Source: Plutella xylostella (taxonomy: Eukaryota; Arthropoda; Insecta; Lepidoptera; Plutellidae). From it: a stretch of 64,000 bases of DNA. The translations under genes and the position numbers were made by a program. The DNA lies in the NCBI RefSeq assembly GCF_932276165.1, contig NC_064009.1, positions 3,038,001 to 3,102,000 of the forward strand, in the 5' to 3' direction. The notes beneath the pieces were generated by a model. That model had not been told where the DNA came from and did not search any database. It saw nothing but the letters and a program-made list of their open reading frames with translations. How positions within the stretch are numbered: position 1 is the stretch's first letter; each line of letters starts with the position of its first letter. This document shows positions 54,478-64,000 of this stretch, piece after piece.

Positions 54478-54600
54478 AAAGATAAAGATAAAAATTCTTT
54501 ATTCGGTGTCCAGCACCACACGCCAACAATACACAAGAAAATACACAAAAACAAAAAAAAAGAAAGGAAAATAACAAATAGGTAAAACAAAACAAACAAA
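54478..54600 (-). mobile_element. LINE 3' end, inverted copy
   Basis: Starts aaaagataaagataaaaatt and contains ttcggtgtccagcaccacac, the reverse complement of the 3' end at 47195-47300. The upstream (coding) part of this LINE, if any, would lie to the right, where I see only the hairpin at 54759-54803. Confidence 0.6.
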
Positions 54601-54758
54601 AAAAAATATTATACATAAATATATATGATACTTAAATACCATTAGTAAATACATATCATAAGTATATATACATAATGTAATAATATTGGATTTAAGTAGT
54701 ATACATTTTTTTATAAATAAAATTAGAGAGAAATTGTGGGTATGAATAGAAAAGAACT

Positions 54759-54803
54759 CCTGACCCCCCTCAGAAGCATTGTTACTATGTGAGGGGGGTC
54801 AGG
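54759..54803. repeat. Perfect 14-bp GC-rich hairpin
   Basis: cctgacccccctca (54759-54772) pairs exactly with tgaggggggtcagg (54790-54803) around a 17-nt loop. It could be an RNA structure in the adjacent LINE 3' UTR. Confidence 0.75.
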
Positions 54804-57555
54804 TTTCTCTGCACCTGACCGTACAACAACCAAGTCTCCGTTCGATAAAATCACCGTGGCCCTGTTTAGGCACTTAACTACGAGTACTGAAATAAATCCG
54901 CGTTCAAAACATCAAATAAAACAAATCCCGTAGGTAATGGCACTATAATGCTGTAACGTGTGAATAATAATCGTAAATATCTGGAGATGTTTCTCGTTCA
55001 CTTTATAGCTGTAACCGAAAGTGAACCGCGGGACGCCCCTATATCTGCCGCAATTGCTATTAACGCAAGTTATGTACTCCGAGATTTAGGAGTTAATCCT
55101 TGAGTCTACCGTGAATGGCTGTTTCATTTATTACCATCTTGCGAAACAGAGGGTTTTAGATTGACGTGAGTGTTTGTTCTTCAATATTTTTTTTATTATT
55201 GAGTCTGCAACCGCATGGAAGGCGCTGTCAATAGAAAAGAATCTCCCGCTAAGTACTTATATAGCCTCTCTTTCAGCTTTAATTAATAAATACTACCTAT
55301 CTATAAATAATACAAAAATACGAGTATTGATTTTTTCTACGAAGAGGAAAATAAATTCCATTATGAAATCTTTCAGTAAATGAGGAAATGAAATAATATG
55401 TGAGCTTGGCCTTCATTGCACTCAAATTACTCAGGGGAATGGGTAGAAGGCGGCTTAAATATTTCATCACCATTTATATGTGATTTTCAGTGGATGACCA
55501 TTTTACAATGAATAACAATAACAAAGTGGTATTTGACATTGACATCCACCTATTATGTTAACGATCGATGGTTTTCAGAATAGTTAATTTAGTTTCATGC
55601 ATTTTGTCGTTTGTAAACGACTGTCGTTTGTTACTGACAACAAATACGTGTATCTTTTATGGAGCGAAAAATGGAAAAGTTCCATAATAGCACCAAATTT
55701 CTCCTAAACGGATAAGGTTAGCTTAATGACGCCGTCTCTTTTATGCCGTTACCTACTTTTAAATGAAATCTTTAAAAAACTTCGGGCTTTTTGGTGTAGG
55801 AATTTTTTTAAATAAACTTTTTTATTGCTTGCGAGTACATAATTCGTCATATTCGCTCAATTTCTGATTTAACTACTTGTGTATGGCGCTCTGCTACCTC
55901 AAACGTAGGTATTCACGGAGTGTATTGTATGAATCAGGGCTTTGTACGCCAGATGAATACAAAATAAGTTTGCGAAAACCACTGCGGGGCTAAAAGTCGC
56001 TAAAGAGTATTGCTTTGTGGTTCCTCAGGTAAAATTATCATACATAAGAGGTTAAAAAAAATTGGATATAGTTAAGTATAGACATAGTTTGTTTACATCT
56101 TAATAGTTATGATTAAAAACAAACCGATAGGTATACACATTATTCGATAGGTATATAAACTTTCTAAAGAAAGCTGTTTACAAAACAAGGTTTCACGTTG
56201 CCCATCAAAATGAGACATTTACTCTACGGAACCCCGTCGCGTGATCTTCAATTGTTTATGTTATTTTGTTAACGTTTCGCTGAGCGAGCTCACGAGGGAT
56301 CCACATTGTAATGCAACCTTCATGGAGCTGGCAAATTCGCTAACTATTTATTATACAGTTGGGACTCGTTTGCGCTAAAGTAAAAGAAATGAAAGCTAAG
56401 CTAATGTAATGTTATAAAGCACAATACTTATTGGTTTCTTCTTTTCGTATTCTCTACAATAACGTGACTTTATAAGTTTATATTAAGTACTTTAGTGTAG
56501 ATGTAAAAAGTTTTTTATTTAAATAAAATTTAAGTATTTAAGTATCATTAAAGATAAATTTGATAAATTTCCACGTCATCGAACCAAAGACTGTTAAGAA
56601 TGGCGATCTGACTCACCATCTTTCGGCTTTTAATATAACTTTTGATGTATAAGTTATTGTCAGCAGCAGACCTATGCATACGACTAGCTTTACCGCGATC
56701 CTGCTGTCAAGTTGCCTGTCTGTCAGTTGCTGTCAGTTTCAACCCCGCTCGGTTGGTACCGCTGAAGTTTTTAACGATCTCGTTAATCTTACGAGAGTTT
56801 TGTTTCTCACAATCCGCTTAGCTACAAAAGATTAATTTACAAGATATAATTAATTACTTTCTCTGATGATAAAGTACGGTATAGATAATTGCTGCGTAAT
56901 TTTGTTAGTTAAAGAGTTGTTTTAGTTTAGTTTTGGTTTGGTTGTCTTTGAGAAAATTATTTGAGTTTGTGTTGATTTAAGATTCGTCTCACGTTTTTAC
57001 TTCTTCTACGCGCGTACAGTCCAATTTGAAGCGTATATTAGCGTGAAAACCCAAATTATTTAATAATTTAGATGAACGTTACAAAATATTCTTACATAAG
57101 GCGAGAATACAAGCTATGTCTGACTTGCACATTACTTAGTAAGGAATAAAACTGAACATGTAATTCATATCTGTATTATGTACATATATGTACATATAAT
57201 ACCTATTTATTTAAAAAGCAAGTGAATGAAACTATTACTTACTAAATATTTTTAAATCCCAGTAGTTATAAACTATACCACATATTCTATTATAACTAAC
57301 TACTTCAAAAAAAACATTATACACAGGCCGATCTAGCTAAAGCAGTTATTATTCTTAGTTCTTTACCCATAATTCCTCAAGTATTTCCCTCAACTCCATT
57401 AGCTGTAGTTCTCAAGACGGCCTCGTCGGTACCGGACTCGCTTTAATTACTTTCTTGTTTAAACAGATGACTGGCTCGCCATTCATTTCACAAGCAAAAG
57501 TTTCTAGTTACAGGTAATGTTGGTACTCTAATATTAACTTATAATTAGTATCTGT

Positions 57556-57605
57556 AGAGGCGGTAGCTTAGTCGGGTAACGCGAGAGAGTATAGGTTCAA
57601 ATCAT
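57556..57605 (+). mobile_element. SINE tRNA-like head fragment
   Basis: ggcggtagcttagtcgggta resembles the A-box end and aggttcaaatc the B box of the SINE at 21658-21986. The acceptor stem and most of the tRNA body are missing, so it is not a tRNA gene. Confidence 0.6.
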
Positions 57606-57609
57606 CAAA

Positions 57610-57786
57610 AAAAAAAACATTTTCCATAGAAACTTTGTTAGTCACGTGACTTTTTTACTATGGAAAATTAATTTTATTTTTCGCGAATTTCCAAATTCTG
57701 ATTTCAGTTTCTTTTTTCTCTTATATATACAATGCTGCACATATAGGTTTCGGCTTAGTATATCAATTTTGCAACACCCTGTATAT
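57610..57786. mobile_element. Fragment of the ACAGGGTGTTGCAAA MITE family
   Basis: The right end ttttgcaacaccctgtatat and internal gtcacgtgac match relatives. The left end is missing and is replaced by the SINE head. Confidence 0.55.
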
Positions 57787-59995
57787 TACGGCCTCTTTAT
57801 AATATACACTGCCATCCGAGTGTTGTAGCGCTGCTTGGGAGAGGCCTATGTGACGTGCGTAGTGGACTATTACGGACTGATGATACGATCTACGTCTTAC
57901 GGTGAGAAAAAATATTGCTTGGAAACCAGCGTAGTAGTGTAAATAAATAAGAAGAGTACGACCAGTGATACTTGCTGTAGGAAAACATAAGTTCTTGTTT
58001 GGACCGGGTATTACATATGTATTTATGGAGCTGCCACACAGAAAAGATAGAAACAGGAATTATGGGTCAAGTTGCAAAATATGTAAATGTTAATTAAAAA
58101 TTATATCATATTACTTCCACCGTAGATTTGAAGTATACCTCATTTAACAAAATAAGAAGTTTTTGCATTTGGTATCTTATTTGAATCAGAATTAAAATCT
58201 TTATGGAGAGAACTTAAAAATATTGAAGTTATTTTGTATTTCACTGTAGTCTATTTTGTTATAAAAAGTTTTAATTTAGTCTAGACAACCGTCTGCCGTG
58301 TGCCGTCAGCACAATAAATGAGAAACAACAAGATAAGCCATAAAGAAATAATAGGTCATGAAACTTTACATTTTCATAAACTTAACAAAATGTTCATTTG
58401 GAAAATATACAACTTCCATAAATGATACCTACACGTTCTGAGTCAATTTTGTATATTTATTTGTATAAAGGTATATTCTATCAGTTGAAACTTCGTTTAT
58501 TATACTATATTTTTTCTATTGTTTATTTTATTGAAAACTTAGACTAACGTGAATCCCTGGAGCAACAGATGTTTGTTTCTAGCCCGGATAGTTGTATTCC
58601 GTCCTGTGGGATAGAACGAGGTACAAACAAGTGGAATGAAAACAAAGGATTTTCATATGCAATTGGTTCAGCAATTTTTCATAAATTTCAAACGGGATTT
58701 TAACAGCAAAATGCAAGACACAGGCTATATCTGGATTTTATGGTAGTCAGATGATCTTAGGTTGATGGATATTCAAACTCCAAAAACCTATTCACGCAAA
58801 AAATCTAAACGTATTAAGATAAAACTTTACAGATTAACGACTAAAAGCCACTTATTATTTTGAAATATTCATTGTAAGTGAGTCATACAATAAGATACAT
58901 CCTAGTGATGACCTGAATAATGCATAGCATATGACTATTTAAGTTTTTTCATAAAATACTATCTAAAAAGCCGATCAAAATAGATTCCATTTAGTCCTAA
59001 ACTAATAATATAATAATAAAAAATAATTCAGTTCTTTCAATAATTTTAATGGACTAAGTACCAATAAGTTATATGTAGGTAACAAGAGTAATATTGCTAC
59101 CACACATTCACCGCCTACCATTCATATTGTTGGAAATTCGATTACTCATTTACCTTTCAACAGATAATGTTCGAGGCCCGAGTCGGTGTGGGTAATTTAT
59201 TTAATTTATTTCTGTCTGAGCACTTTATGTATAAGATAAATGAGTCTGGTTTAGGTTACTATCAAGATCGCTTGCGACGTTTGTAATCAAATTACGAGAT
59301 AGGCAAAATGAAACGCTGTTTTATGCAGGGTTTGTCGACTTTCTAGCATCCGATGAATGATTTTCTAGAATAAAGCTTATTTAAAACTGAACATGACGGG
59401 CGATTATTGAAAAAAAAATATCACCCCATGAATGTGGCTGACCCTCTGACCAGCAGCGATATTCTCAATCGCCAAAAAAGATGAACTACTAACTATAAGT
59501 ATTCAATTTGACTAGATGAAAAAAACACATTTTGATTAACTGATGTATTTTTGCGCTAACTATGTACCTACTTACAATGCAGCTGCTTAGTTTTATAGTT
59601 TTAATAATGTGGGCTAAAAGTTATTAAAGCTAAAATCCAAACAAAGCTTGTAAGACTACTTACTGGCAACTTATTATCAGTCTGTGTTACTTGTTTATTT
59701 TAAACTTTAGCAGGCTTTGGATACAGGAGTTTATGTAGCTGCTCTGTTCCAACCCCTGCTCTATTTAAGCATGTGTCCCTATTGTCTATGATCTATTCCA
59801 GGAGTGGGAATATCCATGGATAAATTATTACATCTAACAAATGAACATCTATCTACCTTTCGTAGCGGTTCATCCGTGAACGTTTCAGGAAAGCGTGTAA
59901 CCCGTCGCAAGTGCCTTCTTGGAACTCGGGTTTAGGTGAACCTCTTATACCCTACTTAACTACCCAAAGCGGGTGCATCAGGTGGTTTTACTACA

Positions 59996-60151
59996 TTAAG
60001 TTCCAATTTCTCCATTCTCGGTTAGAGCATAACCAGGGAGTAGTGGTTAACTTTTGACACATATGTCATGAATTTTATATGGAGATGACGTTTAATTTAT
60101 AAATCAATCCCTGTCGGTTAGATAACCGACAATGGAGAAATTGGCACTTAA
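59996..60151. mobile_element. TTAA-flanked MITE, copy 1
   Basis: The ends ttaagttccaatttctccat and atggagaaattggcacttaa are inverted repeats, with TTAA at both borders and 156 bp in total. A 155-bp copy lies inverted at 62990-63144. TTAA borders suggest mobilisation by a piggyBac-type transposase. Confidence 0.75.
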
Positions 60152-60267
60152 GATATTGTGTTATACGGTTATGTTAATCTGGTTTCTTCATACAAATTTG
60201 TCAATTTTATTATTTTTTACTTCAAGAACGTACAACTGATTGTGTCATGAATTACCACCACCACTCA

Positions 60268-60364
60268 CGGTGAAGGAAAACATCGTGAGGAAACCTTCCT
60301 ATCTAAATTTAGTACATCTAGATGAACCCACCAACCTACAGTGGACCAAAGTAGTGGGAAATGA
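60268..60364 (+). mobile_element. SINE body fragment
   Basis: cggtgaaggaaaacatcgtg, aggaaacc and atgaacccaccaacctacag match the middle of the SINE at 21658-21986; head and tail are absent. Confidence 0.65.
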
Positions 60365-60551
60365 TTTTCACAGCTTTAAAATTTGTTAAGTATATTATTG
60401 TAAGGTAAGCACCGCTGGTTAGTCGAATAGAGGCATTCAACTCTAATGGTTATTTCTCTTGTCCCCCACTACCTCGTCCCAACACACCGTAGCTTACAAA
60501 ATTAGAATTTGTTTCTTCAGAATCGACATCAATATTTACTTCTCTTCACAG

Positions 60552-60737
60552 ACTGGTACCCGGGCTGGCGCAAGCACAGCAGTCAACCCAACGACGACGG
60601 CATGTCGGGGCAGGACTGCGTGGAGGCGCGGCGCGAGTTCCCCCCGCGCCCCGCGCCCGCCGCGCCCACCTTCATGTGGAACGACCGCGGCTGCCGAGAG
60701 CATAACTACTATGTGTGCGAGAAGCCGAGTGTTGACG
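60552..60737 (+). CDS. CUB/C-type lectin protein, lectin-domain C-terminal exon
   Basis: A 186-bp exon with acceptor tatttacttctcttcacag (AG 60550-60551) and donor GACG|GTGAGT at 60737/60738. With the previous exon's last base it starts with His, then WYPGWRKHSSQPNDDGMSGQ and DCVEARREFP. A proline/alanine-rich stretch follows (PPRPAPAAPT), then the lectin signature FMWNDRGCREHNYYVCEKPS. The W-N-D motif of the second calcium site is present. The sugar-specificity triplet reads Q-P-N, between the E-P-N (mannose-type) and Q-P-D (galactose-type) forms. It ends with one codon base, so the gene continues past this point, probably beyond the window. Confidence 0.88.
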
Positions 60738-61817
60738 GTGAGTTGGTTTGTAGCTATAGCTTAAACCATCTGTGGCTAAATATTGCGCGGCATTTAAGCG
60801 CAGCGGTAGAATTTAAGCGGTAGTTTTTGCTGAATAACAATCTCCTAACGAAAGTATAGTCACTTATATAAATACGAGTACTATTGACATTTACATAAAT
60901 AACAGAGTTAATTATTATATTATTATAAACAATATAAAGAATCCTATTCGCCTCTATTAACCCTAAATAATTTATTTATTAATCCCTAACTCTAAAACTA
61001 ACTAATATAAAATTAAACTAAAAAGAAGATGCTGGCCAGATCGCTGCCACTGTCGGGTAGGGTACTTTTTACTTTGCGGCGCCGTAATAAACCATGGGTT
61101 TCCGCACATAGCGCTTCAGTTATAAACACTAGAGCTAGACTAGGTTTTGTCACCGTGGAGAAAGAAATATGCAGTAAGTTAGTTGTCAGTCGCGAGACAA
61201 TACACACACGCATATTACCTATAGGACACCCCTCATGCAATATGGCAAATAATAGAGGTGATAAGTTATGTGCAGTAATAAACATGGAAATAATATATAC
61301 ATATATATGGAAATAATAGACAAGAACAGGCAAAAATTAGTTTAAAAAAAATATGTAGCATCAAAAGTCCACCACCAAACCAAAACACTCATAACAAGAT
61401 AACATTACCCTCCTCCTTCGGCAGTCGGGTAAAAAAATGCTTAATATTTCCTTAAGTCTTTAAGATCCATCTTCTGCCACAGGGTTTCTGTAGAGCTCTA
61501 TTCGTTTGTTAAAGCAATGGTTGTTAAAAGGTTAAAACGTCACAGCATGGCCCAGTGACTTTGTGCATAGGGAAATAGCACTAGAACCTAGAGCTTGCAC
61601 AATTTGCTTCACTTTAGGTGCACTGAGCTGGGAATGCAAATGTCTTTTGAGGGTTAACTGTTGAATCAAAAAGAGCTACAACCAAGCTGTTGAATATTTT
61701 TAAATTAGGAATATTTGTTTTCATTTCCGGCTAATATTGAAGATACAATGGCTGAAAAGTCTTCAAAGACTTTACTCAATTCGTTTTTTTTACTATTCAT
61801 ATTTGATCATGAAAGGT

Positions 61818-61855
61818 TCCAATGCTATGGAGTGAGCCAGGTGCAAGCACTATAA
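61818..61855 (+). mobile_element. SINE tail trace
   Basis: aggttccaatgctatggagt, then gagccaggtgcaagcact resembles ggttccactcgagagagcca, then ggtgcaggtact in the SINE tail. Confidence 0.4.
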
Positions 61856-61874
61856 CAATGGAACAACTTTTTAC

Positions 61875-61975
61875 TTTGCTACGAAGGCTGGTCTACGCCG
61901 CGCCGTAGCATTTTACTACGAGCTACGATGCTACGGCGTCGTAGCACCTTGCTACGAAACATTTGTAGGGTTTTA
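61875..61975. repeat. CTACG/CGTAG-rich repeat, copy 2
   Basis: ctacgccgcgccgtagcatt, actacgagctacgatgctac and ggcgtcgtagcaccttgcta have the same composition and palindromic texture as 7018-7135. Confidence 0.55.
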
Positions 61976-62989
61976 AAATACCGACTTATCTAATTGTACT
62001 AATTATCAACACTACATACGTTATTATAATAGTTTCGATTACGTACATGGATTCATTGTTTCCATGTTGTGATATTTTCGTAATCGATATTTTGTTTTTT
62101 ACTTACTTTTTGTAACCTATAACTGACATTGAAGACTAATAAACTTATGTACATAGCCACATTTTCTATTAAACAACATTTTCCCTATTATTATATACCA
62201 AATTCATATAGTAAATTACACCAGCGCAGTACCCACCCACCAAAAACCAACCGCAATCATTTTAAATTTGAACGCTAAATCCTCGTCTAACTCGTCGCAG
62301 TAATCATCATTTCAACCCCGAATAAGATAGGCCTACTCCGGTTTTACAAAAAAGTATGCATTCAAAGCTTTCCTTGACTTAAGTGATATCAATGTAAGCG
62401 GTAACGATGCGTATTCGATACCGTATGCGGTCAACTTAGGTCAGAATAGGTCTTGCCAATTTCCTTCGTCATGTAAATTACAATGACTATACACAGATCG
62501 GGGTTAAACGAAAGAGATACAAACACTAACCATCATATAGTAATTTTTTGTACGTTATGTATTTAAAGTAGCTTTAACCCTTTCATAGCTGGTGGTGGGA
62601 CCCAAGGCCGGGTTTACAAACCCCGCCCACGCCGAGTGGTCTGTCAGACAACATTGTCATGAGGACGTGATTAAACGGTTTACGAGTCGTGCAACTATGC
62701 AATCTTCTTTTTTAGGGTTAATCGGGGTGCCGGCGGGATAACGTTATAACGAGACCGCTGTAGGTCTCCTTAATGAAGTTCATGAAAAGGAAAATCGGTA
62801 GTACGCGGGTATGTTATGTTTTTCTAATATTTTGATACAAAATAAAGATTGTATCGAAAATTGATTTCAAAAAATGATTTCTTTCTATAACTGTGGCCAC
62901 AGCCACTAAAGATAAATAACATTCTAAATGATGAACTGATTTAAATGTATTTTGTTTTGAATCAGATTATATGAATTCATTTTAATAGG

Positions 62990-63144
62990 TTAAGTGCCAA
63001 TTTCTCCATTGTTGGTTATCTAACCGACAGGGATTGATTTATAAATTAAACGTCATCTCAATATAAAATTCATGACAGATGTGTCAAAAGTTAACCACTA
63101 CTCCCTGGTTATGCTCTAATCGAGCATGGAGAAATTGGCACTAA
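62990..63144. mobile_element. TTAA-flanked MITE, copy 2 (inverted)
   Basis: Starts ttaagtgccaatttctccat and ends catggagaaattggcactaa; the body is the reverse complement of 59996-60151 with few changes. The right border has CTAA instead of TTAA. Confidence 0.72.
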
Positions 63145-63629
63145 TCATGGTCAATGGGATTTTCCAGGACTTCCGAAGGATTACCCAACATATTGCAAGA
63201 CTGAACAATACAATATCATGGTATCTATAGGTGTAATACCCCGTAAAGGGTCTGATATCCCTCGGTCGAAGGTCAACGTCTGAGAACCCTATATTATTCT
63301 TGGTAATAGCGTATTTAAGTCGACTATGCATTTCATAATGGCCGGCGTAATGGCCACCCTGGGTGCCGGTATACACGTGCAGAAAGTAAAAACTTTTACG
63401 TTGACAATGCAATATTATGAGAAAATACAGTGCAACCGGGACATTTGTGTTTTTTTAATGCTTAGAATAAACATAGGTATTATAGGTAGGATTTACAAAG
63501 TATGTTTTGTTTCATTCGCTTCAAATAATTAACCCACACTCGCGGGATAAAAAGCAGCATATTATGTGGTAATCTGATTATACTACGGTATTTATTGGTT
63601 TCTGTAATTTTGGTCTATGCAAATCAGCT

Positions 63630-63715
63630 TAGTAATCTTTGCGAGAAAGGGTCTGCGGACTTCTTCTTCCAGCCACTACCGGCTACCTGTCTGAGGTCGT
63701 CGATCCTTTGACATG
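63630..63715 (-). pseudogene. RTE-type LINE C-terminal fragment
   Basis: On the minus strand the sequence reads in one frame RIDDLRQVAGSGWKKKSADP and FSQRLLS. This fits the D-D-(L/I)...A-G..W basic C-terminal motif of RTE-like LINE proteins. It is truncated on both sides. Confidence 0.5.
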
Positions 63716-64000
63716 GAGAGAATATCACAATACATTTGCTTGTTGGTGGACTCCATTCAAAAACTCGTCTACCCCAATGCCTTGGACAGCAACATCAAAT
63801 TGTTTATGAAAATAATTAAGGCATGTTGTCGAAACATAATTTCAATTTCCCAGTAGCATTGAAACTGAAAACCCAATTTCAATCTCTAATTAAAGCAATA
63901 AGTTACTGTGATAGAGTTCCACATAAACCAACATCGCCGTAAAGTTTACCCCCTTGGCAAAGTTAACCTGTAAACTGAATTAGCCCGTTCCGTGGCTCTT

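Larger units (their letters stand above)
52826..60551 (+). other. Intron, 7.7 kb
   Basis: No gene recognised. It contains a MITE relative (52868-52975), the phrase-repeat locus (52985-54025), a MITE (54072-54199), a LINE 3' end (54478-54600), a GC hairpin (54759-54803), a SINE head (57556-57605), a MITE-family fragment (57610-57786), a TTAA MITE (59996-60151) and a SINE body fragment (60268-60364). Between about 55.0-57.5 kb and 57.8-59.9 kb I see nothing. Confidence 0.6.
60738..64000 (+). other. Downstream intron or flank, no further exon found
   Basis: The next exon must supply two bases to complete a Gly/Ala/Val/Asp/Glu-type codon. I found no convincing candidate to 64000. The stretch contains a SINE tail trace (61818-61855), a CTACG-rich repeat, a TTAA MITE copy and an RTE fragment. 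Confidence 0.6.

Noticed and set aside
57556..57605. Possible tRNA gene with A- and B-box-like motifs
   Set aside because: Too short, no acceptor stem or anticodon arm; it matches the SINE head.
63660..63780. Candidate next exon after cttcttcttccag with the right phase
   Set aside because: No donor site follows, and the opposite strand reads as an RTE LINE C-terminal fragment, so the acceptor-like string is the LINE's GAA-type tail.
1..64000. CRISPR arrays, operons, phage or bacterial genes
   Set aside because: No direct-repeat/spacer array or prokaryotic gene organisation; introns and eukaryotic transposons throughout.

Overview
The window looks like nuclear DNA from an insect, most likely a moth or butterfly. 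This rests on AT-rich non-coding DNA, GT-AG introns, a tRNA-derived SINE with a tail type I associate with Lepidoptera, RTE- and CR1/jockey-type LINEs, a Pao-like BEL element, and many short inverted-repeat elements. No prokaryotic feature (operon, ribosome binding site, CRISPR) is present. The species cannot be named from the sequence.

One host gene could be read, on the + strand. It is a secreted or membrane protein with two CUB-like domains followed by a C-type lectin domain. Five exons fit together with matching splice phases: 13803-14313, 48049-48116, 51236-52115, 52725-52825 and 60552-60737. The 68-bp exon at 48049-48116 was found only because the flanking exons have incompatible phases; it is open and repairs both junctions. 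The 5' end (probably a signal-peptide exon) and the 3' end lie outside what I could find.

The first intron between these exons (14314-48048, 33.7 kb) is a transposon cluster. From left to right it holds a 6.8-kb BEL/Pao element (14693-21471), a complete SINE (21658-21986), a full-length RTE LINE inserted in the tail of a SINE fragment (23131-26268), the 3' end of a CR1/jockey-like LINE, and a nest. The nest is a gypsy-type element A (27218-43042) carrying three later insertions. Its left LTR holds a 4.15-kb insert flanked by TTAAG. Its gag holds a second gypsy-type element B (35598-40817), which itself carries a 0.75-kb insert. Its right LTR holds a Tc1/mariner-type element. After removing the insertions both A LTRs are 222 bp and identical; the B LTRs are 113 bp and identical; the BEL LTRs differ at 2 of 233 positions. 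All four large retroelements are antisense to the host gene.

The remaining DNA has no recognisable gene. It carries MITE families (one with ACAGGGTGTTGCAAA ends, one with TTAA-flanked AGTGCCAATTTCTCC ends, and several foldbacks), LINE 3' ends, perfect palindromes (37 bp and 17 bp arms), and two loci (46.6-47.5 kb and 53.0-54.0 kb) built from 15-17-bp degenerate phrase repeats around a shared GC-rich core. I do not recognise this last family. All calls come from reading the sequence; no database search was run.
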